Below, one piece after another: positions 11,547 to 21,341 of a stretch of 64,000 bases of DNA; the first letter of the stretch is position 1, and every line of letters starts with the position of its first letter. The notes beneath the pieces were generated by a model. That model worked only from the letters and a program-made list of their open reading frames with translations. It had not been told where the DNA came from and ran no database searches. The translations under genes and the position numbers were made by a program. The DNA is from Cymbomonas tetramitiformis (Eukaryota; Chlorophyta; Pyramimonadophyceae; Pyramimonadales; Pyramimonadaceae): positions 27,810 to 91,809 of the forward strand of contig LGRX02034770.1 of NCBI GenBank assembly GCA_001247695.2. Direction: 5' to 3'.

Positions 11547-14274
11547 GCTGGATTCAGTGACCCGTAGGTCATAACTTATCTGACTCCCGTTAGCTGTACC
11601 AGTACTCGTACAATACTAGGTGACAGATCCCTAGGTCACAGACACCTTATATTCGTTTAACTCTTATAATCAGTTTACACTGGTATGAAAACTATTCAGT
11701 GACCGCCCCGATATAATACGTTATATTATATCTCACAGGTTATGGGGTATTACCCCGCTTTTATCACTGTGTCACAACTATGAACACGCTTAGAAGGGGT
11801 CCCTCGGGCACCCCTGAAAGGCCTGTCACACCCCCCATGTTTATTTAGTCACCCTACCGCAGCCCATGTCAGACCCCGCCGCATTTGCCCCCATCGCGCC
11901 CGTCTCAGCCGACAGCAAACGCCCCAACCATGACCCCCTTTTTCAGTAATTGTCATTCCCCCCTTCAGTCACGGTCCTACCCCAGTTCATTGTCCGCTCG
12001 AGCGCCCGGAGCATATCACGTTCACCCTCCAGCTCAGATCTCCCTCCCAGTTTGAATCATGCACAACACCTCGCCAGGCGCTACATCGACGTCGCCGCGA
12101 CCAGCCCGTGCCGATCCGAGAGCACCGCAGAGCGTCAAGCACGACATCACGCGAAGTGACATCACGACACGACCACACATGACGTCTCGGGAATGCATGA
12201 CAGGGCATCCAAACGCAAGCGCGCGTTGACACCAAACGCCGCTGTCACTGGGAACCAATGGTCACAGGGCATCCGAAACGACAATGGCATTCACGGACTT
12301 TCACTATGCTCGCTTGAGTATTTAGCTAGCTCTGCTTTCGAAAAGTTAGATCCGAACCTTTCAAAACCATTCCGCGGTATAGTGATATTTGCCTCTTGTG
12401 GCCTAGTATTAAATGTGATATTTGCATACATATACTTTGAATCCACATGAGAGCTTTGTCACTAGCAGTTTGTAAGAGTCTGGTTCGGATCCCCAGAGTG
12501 CCGTCACGCCACTCTGACGTATGTGCGAAGTCGTGACGTTGTGCTTGTCTTATCTGTGAATTGCCCCCTGTGTTGCTCGTTTGCCTTTCCGCTTTTCATG
12601 CTTCCACCTGAGCCTGAATTTACAGTCTGCGAGTGCAAGTTAGGCCCGCGCCCGTTTTGCGAATCCACGAGCCGGCGCGGCAGAAGCGCGTTGCCGCCTG
12701 GCACGTTTTACGTGGCATAGCTGTAGAAACGCATGTCACCGTTCCGCAGCACTGGAGATCCTCAGCTGTCCGAAAACATTCGCGAATTCACAACACGCTC
12801 GCGAATTCCCGCAGAGGGGCATTTTTCCCGTTGAGCGCCTAGCGGCGAGATAGCCCGAAGCTGCGTTTGTCATAAATTCACACCAGCGACGGCGAACCGT
12901 CTCAGGCACTCTCAGCGGTATTCACGCGTGTGCACGATGCGCCCGGCCTTTTGTGCGACATTTTGTACCATTTGCTATGCGAATTCGAACCTCGCAGGGC
13001 TTGCTTGCCGAGTATGCTCAAACCGGCATATATGACCGGCGTTTGGGAATGCACAACCGTAGCCGCGCCAACTCGAGCCGTGACACCTGAGTGTCGCTGT
13101 TTGACGAGGTTGTAGCCGCACCCATGTTTTTCCCTCAGTTTGTATGATGTTAACCTTTGTGAATTCGACCTGCGCAGGCTGTGGCAACGTTGAATTCCCC
13201 GAACGGACCTGTGTGACAGGTTGTGGGAATTCACGGCTTACGGCGCGCCAGCTCGAGTCCAAACACCCGACTGCCACCTTTCGACAGCATTGCAGCCGGA
13301 TGTTTTTCCTTCAGTTTTCATTGTGTTTGTATTTGTGAATTCGACCCTTGTGGGCGTTGGCAGTGGTGAATTCCCCGACGAGCCTGTATGACAGGTTGTG
13401 GGAATTCATGGTTGGCGACGCGCCAGCTCGGGCCTGGAGTGAATGCCCAATTGCAAAGTGTTGTTTTGTTCTGCTGGAACGGTATCACCTAACAGGGTGC
13501 CGAACCTCTTCGTTGGTTTTGAAATATTTCTCGGATCTCCTTTGTTTTCACTTGTGTGTGAACTCCTATGTGATGGCACCAGGCTCGCGCGCGGAGTGAC
13601 ACGGCAGCCAGAGGCTCAGTGCACTTCAGGCCAGCTTGTGCATGCCTGACATGGTTTTTCAAACTTTGTAGCAAATTGGGTCAGCAACTTTTGTTGAGTG
13701 TGCTTCTGTTGTGACTCATCAGCACAGGTGCAGTGCTTCGCAGCCATGGCGCCTGAGACGCCAGCTTTGCGCAGCTCTGCGACCTTTCAAGTGCCATGCC
13801 AACTGCGACACCTGCTTTCGGCCCTTCCAGCCATACAGAGTCTCTCTCTGAATGGCTCGATGTGCAGATCTGAATGAAGGTCTGTGTAGGTCGGTGTGTG
13901 TGCAGGTCTGTGTGTGTGTGTGTGTGTGGGCAGGTCTGTGTGTGTGTGTGCGTGTGCGTGTGTGTGTGCTGTCTGTGTCTGTGTGTGTGGGTGTGTGTGG
14001 GTATGTGTGTGTGTGTGTGTGTGTGCGCAGGTCGGTGTGTGTGCAGGTCTGCATTACATGAAGGCTCTGTATGGCTTGGTGTGCAGGTCCACAAAACCGA
14101 CTTCACTGGTGGGTATCGACCCACAGCAAACGCACGTCACCCTCAAGCTCGCAGTCCACCGGCAGCAGTGACTCGCCGACTCCGCAAGCGCGCTCTTCCC
14201 TGCTCAATCTTATACCCCCTGTCTCCATTTCCCTGACTCCTGACTCCTGACTCCTGCCCTCACATGAAAGGCCT
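11547..14274. other. gene-free interior of element 2 with tandem repeats
   Basis: No supported gene is present. Two repeat structures are visible. From about 12,975 to 13,500 an imperfect unit of about 180 bp occurs three times, each with GAATTCGACC or a variant, a GGGAATTCA/CACA middle and a GCGCCAGCTCG end. From about 13,885 to 14,045 there is a GT-rich microsatellite. The origin of this segment is not clear. Confidence 0.6.
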
Positions 14275-15165
14275 GTCAAAGGCGCGTTCTGCCCTGAAAG
14301 GCGCGTTTGCCTGAAACGCGCATATCGATGAAACGCGTGTGCCGCCTGAAATGCTCGATTCGCTGCAATGCGCCTGTCGCCTGAAACACGCGTATCGCCC
14401 GAAACGCTCGACTCGCCTGAACGACGCACACCAGCTGAAAGGCGTGTTTGCCTGAAAGGAGCGCTTCGCGCGAAATGTGCGCATCGCCTGAAATGCTCGA
14501 TTCGCTGCAATGCGCCTGGCGCCTGAAACACGTGTGTCGCCCGAAACGCTCGACTCGCCTGAACGACGCACACCGGCTGAAAGGCGCGTTTCGCCCAGAC
14601 GGCGCACATCATCAGAATGGCGCGCATCACCAGGATGGCGCGTGTCGCCTGAAAGGCATGATCGCCCGAAAGGCGCACTTCGCACGAAATTGGCGCGTCG
14701 CCTGAAATGCTCGCTTCGCTGCAATGCGCCTGGCACCTGAAACACGTGTATCACCCGAAACGCTCGACTCGCCTGGATGGCGCGCACCGCCTGAACGACG
14801 CACACCGGCTGATAGGCGCGTTTGCCTGAAATGCGCATATCGATGAAACGCGCGCATCGCCTGAAATGTGCGCATCGCCTGAAATGTGCGCATCGCCTGA
14901 ACTGTGCGCATCGCCTGAAATGTGCGCTTCGCCTGAAATGTGCACATCGCCTGAAATATGCGCAGCGCCTAAAATGTGCGCATCGCCTGAAACGCGCGCA
15001 TCGCCTGAAATGTGCGCATCGCCTGAAAATGTGCACATCGCCTGAAATGTGCGCATCGCATGAAATGTGCGCGTCGCCTGAAATGTGCGCTTCGCCTAAA
15101 GTGCGCATCGCCTGAAATGCGCGCATCGCCTGAAATGTGCGCGTCGCCTGAAATGTGCACAGCAT
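14275..15165. repeat. minisatellite of about 18-bp units (CGCCTGAAATGTGCGCAT)
   Basis: About 0.9 kb consists of degenerate copies of CGCCTGAAATGTGCGCAT. The copies are most regular between 14,840 and 15,165. The left half has a longer-period order, with GCTGCAATGCGCCTGKCGCC recurring at about 14,363, 14,500 and 14,720. All six frames stay open for long distances because of the repeat; none is a gene. It is not a CRISPR array: the units are head to tail with no unique spacers. Confidence 0.9.
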
Positions 15166-18013
15166 ATCGGATTGAAATGACACATCCATCATTCATACTT
15201 CTTTACCATGACAAATCTCTGAATAGTGTTTGCCCAAAAATAAAATGGGCACCATTGAGATAAGTGTTCGTGTACTGAAGAATATACACATATCACTAGG
15301 CAATGCCATGTTCTATTCATAATGAATGACATGTCAGCCATTCATCGAAAATACAACGCGTAGTAAATTGTTGTCATTACGAACACTTCTTGATTGACTC
15401 TCCATTAGCTTCGATACCAAAGTTAACTTCGGTACCATCACTGATTTCTTTATTCATCATGACAATCATTTTCCAGAATCATTGTCTAAGTTGGGCACAC
15501 TATAGTGACCCTGAACTGACAAAGTATGTGGGCTGCAACCCAACGACTGCATCTGACATCATCGGGCATTTGCCACATTCAAAAACGTCAGGCATACTGC
15601 CAATATGACGTAGAGAGAATCAATGTTCAGATTGACATTGTTACCTCTAAAGCATTCGATGAGTAATCTCAGTCTGATTCTCTATCAAACCATTTTTCAC
15701 ATAACATAATAATTGAATAACATCCTCCATCACCATCTGATTGGTTTGATACATTCTTTTTGCGAGGGGGAGGAAGAGTATAGATTCATTCATTTTCATA
15801 CAGCTGCCACAAATTGATTTACATCATTGTGATTTTGCTTGGAAGATTAAAAATCTTATCAAAAGTTCCAGCATCTGTGTATAGCAGCCATAAAGTTGAT
15901 GACACGGTACATCATGCCGATTGAAACATCAAATGAACTCTTATTTGACTTATTGACACATAAAGTTCATTATGAAAAAATCATAGATGCATATTTCTCC
16001 GGCTCTATCATATTATTAGGAGCACTGACATAGGAGAACGATGGTTTTTCAAATGTGAATAAGCTATATTGTAAGCTTACGACCACCACTTTGACGTCAA
16101 CAGCCTGAGATGCTAATTGTCGAAATTCAAGAGTTGAAGGATTTGATGAATCAACCTTGATACATGTGTTTTGATCGATGAATTGTCCATCCATGGTTTC
16201 TCCCCAAATCTTGAGAAGCTGGCACACAAGTTGTTGCCAATGTCTTAAGGAAAGCATCTGAGCAAAGGATTGCCAGTTGTGCCATCAGGCATCGAATTCC
16301 ATAAACAGCAAAGCCGAGTGAGTAAATCCGCCACTCTAGCTATTTGCCCGTCATTCCTTCCAGATTCATGACAAGACACAATTCATCAAAGTCATACACC
16401 AATGCATAAATCACATGCATGGTTGCACAGTTTGTATCCGAATGCCATTCCATCAAGGTTAAGCATCTTGACAGTAACTCTGGCCAACTGAAAGCCTTCC
16501 CGTCTTCGGATATCTTGAGCATTCTCATTTCCAGCTCCATTATGGACTAAGAAGCATCATGACTGTGCCTCATCAGGACGCTAATTCTCAAAGCCGCACA
16601 CTTGAGGCGAGCCTTATGAGACAGTGACCTTTGGCTTGTGGGGCGTCAACCCCTTATCAAATCCTGAACACCTGTTAACACCTGGATAAATTTATCATGA
16701 TGCAACTTAAGTGGAATTATAAGTTCTATATAATCATATTGTCTACATATGCTGAAGGCATAACTGCCGCATATGATCACAATAGGTCGCAGCTTCTATA
16801 ACATTGTGGCTTCTGAGTCAAAAGCTGATAGCCAATGACTTTTGCCAATAATTGCCGACCTAATAATAATCAGGCCGTGGAAACATGTACCCAAGAGGTT
16901 TTCGTTCATCGGTCGTATAAAAATATCAGGGCTGCATCCCAAAAACTGCAGGGCTGCATCCCAAGAACTGCGATGCGCCTTCGGTGCAATGGGCTGCAAC
17001 CCAAGAACTGCAGGGTTATATCCCTAACATTTTTTTCCCTGCATCAAATTGATATGACAGGAGCAGGAATTGATCCTTCCTTGCTAAGGTGTAGTGAGCC
17101 TTGTACAAATCATACCCTTACACAGATACGCATATGCGGGTACCAATATCTGTGAAAAACTGCTAATGCTACCTTTGCCAAGACCGTGGTTTGTCATCGG
17201 ATTCTTGGCCAGTCATCCGAGCTACCGGAGATATCGACTGAGGTAGACGGAGTTGTGATCCTAAGTTGTGCTTGACAAACATAACTAAAGAAATTTCACA
17301 TTAGTACGTGGCGAATCCATTCTCACTCATCGCGATAGATGTTCGTCAAGCGCGCGTACCGGACCAAATATTGAGGAGTTGAGCAGACCGGGTAAAGGAT
17401 TATAAGTCCGATCCCGTTAAACAGGGCCACTCCGTTTGCATTAAAAATAAGCCCCAAAAATCGGGCTCCCCATTGCCGCCTGTGAACCTACATAGTAGCT
17501 TCAGGAGGGGAGGAAGGGTTGGGTGCACTATATATAACTGTGGAAACATGTACCCAAGGGTTTTCGTCGATCAGTCATATATATAAGGCCGAGAATCGTT
17601 CGATTATAAATTGTTAAATCGTGGGATCATCGTTCGCAAAGCGACGACGGCTAGCGCAAATAATCCGTAACGTACACTTCGGATGCTTTGAATCGTCACT
17701 CTGACGCACGATACGTATGGATCAATCAGTAATCCAGCGTCAATCTGCATCACGAAACGCAATTCATTGAACCTTGAAACGTCACTCTGAAATACGATAC
17801 GATTTCCAGAAAGGTGGGCTACATCCTAAGAACTGTAAGGTGAGGGACTAAAGTGGACGCAGTTCCCCCCAATAACCTAAAAACACCATGAGGGACGCCT
17901 CAAATCGGTGTAAGAAGACTGGTACCAGCAAGAAGCGACAACAACAAAGACATCATAGACATATACAAAGGTATGCCCGTTGTGAGGTCACAACTCTTTT
18001 AAGAGGGGAGATC
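15166..18013 (+). repeat. 3' interior block of element 2, shared with element 1
   Basis: This is the partner of 7110-9988. The junction with the minisatellite is sharp at about 15,165. The block contains no intact gene and ends in the TAAGAGGGGAGATC tract. Confidence 0.85.
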
Positions 18014-18620
18014 TGTCAGGGTCATGACCGATGACATATGTGTCATACATGTCATACGTGTCATACCTGTCAGACATGTCATACCATGTCATGTCATGTC
18101 AGTCGGTCGTGTCATATATTTATGACAGTCGACAGTATGGTCGACCATGACTGTACATGTCGAGTCGCGTCATATATTGATATGACATTCGTCAGTACGG
18201 TCGACGATGACTGTACATGTCGCCAGATGATAATGTCATATCATCAGGCATCCCTGTCATCGAGAGTTCGTATGTCGAACTCGAAGATGGCAAAGCAAAG
18301 ATACATCTTGAATACAAACAAGAACCATCTTGGCTTTTAGCATGCGCGGAACTCGCATGCGCAGCATGAACGAACTAGTCGTTTCCACAATGCTGGTCGT
18401 TCAACCTACGTCTCGGGTTCACAACCCAATGGCGGTATCATCTAAGATGATGGGAGACGTATGTTACATAAGTGAGGAAGCGTTGTGCTTCAGCAGATCT
18501 TCTTACAGAGACTGCACTCACAAACCCGCTCATCCGTACACTTGCATTGCTGTCCAACTTTGCAGTGTTTCTTTGTATATTGATAATATATTCACGGCGC
18601 CTGTATATCCAGCCGTATCA
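18014..18620 (+). repeat. 3' LTR of element 2
   Basis: It begins TGTCAGGGTCATGACC and ends CCAGCCGTATCA, followed by the GCAGT target duplication. Its last 60 bases differ from the element 1 LTR, so the two are separate subfamilies. Confidence 0.88.
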
Positions 18621-18625
18621 GCAGT

Positions 18626-18985
18626 GGCAGTGTCCAGAGTGAAGCCAGCGGGCATCTTGAGACCAGTGGACTTGAGGAATGACAGGAGATCGCTGCCGTA
18701 CTGAAAAGCGTAAGCCAGCTGGTCGATGTACTCATCCTCGCGGCCTTCCTCCACGGGCGTGGTCCCCAACACGCCGGGGTCGTTGAAATAGTCGAAAGCC
18801 GTAGGGGCGTCGACCGATGATGTCGGCTTAGACCGCAATGAAGATGTCCCTACAATCCTGCGGCGTCCACGGGACGAAACAGGAGTACTCTGTGATCCTG
18901 AGGGCGAATGTGACGGGGTGGTGGTTACCCGCGTGCGGGCAGCACGCAGAGCCGAACCAAGACCTTCACGTCGGGTAGAGGCCAT
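18626..18985 (-). pseudogene. Copia-type Gag, N-terminal fragment
   Basis: About 120 residues begin at the ATG at 18,985 (MASTRREGLG); an in-frame ATG at 19,030 is also possible. The N-terminus is Ser/Arg-rich, followed by an acidic segment (DEYIDQLAYAFQYGSDLL). The frame is cut by element 2 and continues in frame at 11,094. Together with 10,615-11,094 and 1-702 it is a single Gag gene of at least 500 codons, on the minus strand, inactivated by two retroelement insertions. Confidence 0.65.
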
Positions 18986-19700
18986 TGCGGGAATAAAATA
19001 ACGTTTGTCCAGCGGTGAATTTGAGCACACGGGGTGTGCAGCAAAAAAAAAAACGGTGGTAGATGTCGAATAGATGTCGGGAGGCGGCTTAATGTCTTGT
19101 CGGCCGGTGCTGATGTAAGGCGGTCCGGCGCTGATGTCGGGATGTCGGAGATGTCGAATAGATGTCGGTTAGAGTCGCAGGGCGCATAACGAACCAGAGA
19201 ACAAAAACCAAGCTAACACTGAAGGTGCGTGGGCTATAACCTTATAGAACAGGAGATATATGACTATATATTGACTGTCACTGTGAAGCAGAAAAGGCAG
19301 TCGTGTCGAGCTGGTGAAGTCTAAAGTTGATAATAACAAATGTTGAGTAGACTTTAGGGTTCGGCAGCCGGTGACACAGTGACACGGACAGCACTGCAAG
19401 TGACAGCCAGGCGAGGGGTGACAGAAAGGTGCACCACTGCCCCCCCCCTATGGGGGGAAAGTTGGCATCTCCGTCACTTTGCCACAACGAGTAATAATCG
19501 GAGGTTTGATTTGGGGTCACCAGTCTGTGCGTTGTGTGGGGTCAAATCAAACAAGTAGAAATGCACATCCAAAAATATACGTAAAGTAATACAAGTAATA
19601 TAGAATCCGAATGAAAGTAGTTCAAAGAGGACATTGTTGGACTAGATAACCTTCAATGCATCATAATGGTCACCCATCACCGCAGCAGACCCATTGTATG
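18986..19700 (-). other. leader or LTR region upstream of the broken gag
   Basis: No gene is present. There is an A-run at about 19,041, then repeated GATGTCGAATAGATGTCGG and GGCGCTGATGTCGG motifs to 19,165. An inverted repeat, GTTTGATTTG at 19,504-19,513 and CAAATCAAAC at 19,543-19,552, could form a hairpin. As it lies upstream of a retroelement gag, it is the expected place for the 5' LTR, but the LTR ends cannot be set because the partner LTR is outside the window. Confidence 0.4.
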
Positions 19701-20660
19701 CTATGCACACAGGTCGGCGGCATACTGGATATGATTCATACCAAGCACGGAACGCAACCCAAGGCATATGGCCATACACCAGGCCGGTGGTTTCTTGAGT
19801 GTATACATATTGATGTCGGTCTTCGCTTTTCGCCCAGGGCGTGGAGCTTTTGATGCGCTGAATCCCTTAAGCAGCCTCATAGCATCCCGCTCAGTAGCAA
19901 TCTCCTCAGGTGCAGTGAGCTCTGCCAACTCGATTATTCCTATATCCCAAGAAGAATTTGTTGTAGAATCACACTGAAGACTGTGTGACGCACGCTCACC
20001 AGATACTACGATATTGCGTACTTGCTGTCTAGTTAAAGAGCGACCGAAAAGAGAGGAGGTTCCAAACCAAGTTGGAAATGAACTGCGAAGCGCTGTTGCA
20101 GTCCGGGAAAAGTCTTGTCCCCCATCTTCAAAGAAGCATTTTAAGACAGCTTCGCGTTGTTCATTAGTCCGCTTGAGGTATGGCCCACGTTTACCCCGGC
20201 CCACGGTTCGAGGATTGACCGTGGAAAAGGGTTTTCGCCAACCCTTTTTCCGGCCACGCTTTGGCTTGCCCTTAATAAAAGGGCGCACAGATGGCTGATC
20301 CGAAGCGGTGACAGTAGGTGGCGGATCCGAGATGACACGCGTTCCCGAAACAGCCCACTCGGAACGTCGTGCAGCCGTGGTGGAGATAGTCGGGAAATAG
20401 GAAGAAAGCTTGTTCACCTTCTTTTCATCGTTGCGCGTAGCATTCGTACCAGCGCACATGAATGTATGACAAGCAACAAGAACTTGAGAAAGAAACGCAT
20501 GGCTGTTTATGCAGTCCTGCAGTCGCACAAACCCTACACACCGTGTCAATAAACTGAAACCTAATATCTGGAGGAATATTTGTGCAAGCCTTTCAGTTTC
20601 ACAGTCGAGTGCAACAGTCGAGTGAGCGAGGCGGAGGGTGCGCAGGGCTGCGGAGCGCAA
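19701..20660 (-). CDS. unassigned basic protein with HTH-like segment
   Basis: The open frame spans 319 residues, but a likelier start is the internal Met before CAGTNATRNDEKK, giving about 253. The centre is strongly basic (KGKPKRGRKKGWRK, then VGRGKRGPYLKRT), and is followed by a segment that reads like a helix-turn-helix region of a transposase or transcription factor (EQREAVLKCFFEDGG, then LTRQQVRNIVVSG). A second basic patch (RPGRKAKTD) follows. No catalytic motif is visible. It may be a host gene or the N-terminal part of a transposase; introns cannot be excluded. The family was not recognised. Confidence 0.4.
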   Translation of the reverse strand: MRSAALRTLRLAHSTVALDCETERLAQIFLQILGFSLLTRCVGFVRLQDCINSHAFLSQVLVACHTFMCAGTNATRNDEKKVNKLSSYFPTISTTAARRSEWAVSGTRVISDPPPTVTASDQPSVRPFIKGKPKRGRKKGWRKPFSTVNPRTVGRGKRGPYLKRTNEQREAVLKCFFEDGGQDFSRTATALRSSFPTWFGTSSLFGRSLTRQQVRNIVVSGERASHSLQCDSTTNSSWDIGIIELAELTAPEEIATERDAMRLLKGFSASKAPRPGRKAKTDINMYTLKKPPAWCMAICLGLRSVLGMNHIQYAADLCA

Positions 20661-21341
20661 CGCAGGCCCTCGTGGAGACGATGAGTTCTAGCACGAACCT
20701 GCAGGTTCGGTAGAGAAATAACACTAAATTTATGGGAGAAGTAGAATAAGAAAAGAATCCAGAATCCAGAATCCGAAGCCCAAACCAGTCCAGTCCAGTT
20801 AATAGATAGTTTGAAACACATATAGGGTAGAATATTCTATATATCCGTGTTTTAATACTATCGTTGTACGCAAAAATATGAGGCTCAAACGGTGATAATA
20901 TGTCTGTAAAGATATAACATATGAGAGTCTGCGAGTCTAAGTAGCTTATGCTACGTGCGCTGTGTAAGTCTGTACGAGTACGGCTACGGTGATGCTCGAG
21001 TACTCTAACACGTGGCTCGCAGTCACTATCGCTGTGACTCGCGGTCTCTGTCGCTATGACTCGCGGTCTCGAGCCGAATAATAATGCAGTCATCTGTCAC
21101 ATGCATCGAGGAATGTCATACAGGGGGCAGTACGATATATCTAGTCCCCCGTGACACCACCACATTCTGTGGATGTGTGTGGCAGTGGCATGATAATGTC
21201 AGACAAGCAATATATCATAATACTCAGAAACGGAGCCAGCAGAGATACAGGCATTTGCGTTGGCAAGAACTGGTCCTACTGGTGCCTCCGGGTCTTTAGA
21301 AATAGACATGCTCGCAGAGGCCCACCTTCCCTCGCCTCGGG
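20661..21341 (-). other. probable 3' LTR region of the minus-strand Copia element
   Basis: It follows the pol end at 21,342 in the element's own direction. On the minus strand, CTCGAGACCG near 21,065 is shared with the start of the plus-strand Copia LTR at about 54,560. Tandem GTGACTCGCGGTCTC-type units lie at about 21,020-21,075. The LTR ends are not delimited. No gene is supported. Confidence 0.4.

Larger units (their letters stand above)
11100..18620 (+). mobile_element. LTR element 2, chimeric relative of element 1
   Basis: The 5-bp sequence GCAGT flanks both ends (11,095-11,099 and 18,621-18,625). The 5' LTR begins at 11,100 and the 3' LTR is 18,014-18,620, preceded by the same purine tract as element 1. 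The 5' LTR matches the 3' LTR only to about 11,546; its last 160 bp or so are replaced by unrelated DNA. The interior has two parts: 11,547-15,165, unlike element 1 and repeat-rich, and 15,166-18,013, shared with element 1. There is no intact gene. Confidence 0.85.

Noticed and set aside
13681..14236. His/Thr-rich and Cys/Val-rich reading frames
   Set aside because: They are translations of a GT/CA microsatellite.
14275..15165. CRISPR-like array
   Set aside because: Units of about 18 bp run head to tail with no unique spacers, in a eukaryotic retroelement. It is a minisatellite.
19510..19525. tRNA-primer site (TGGTGACCCC on the minus strand) for the broken gag element
   Set aside because: It looks like a PBS start, but the upstream bases do not form a T-arm pattern and no LTR end could be placed next to it.
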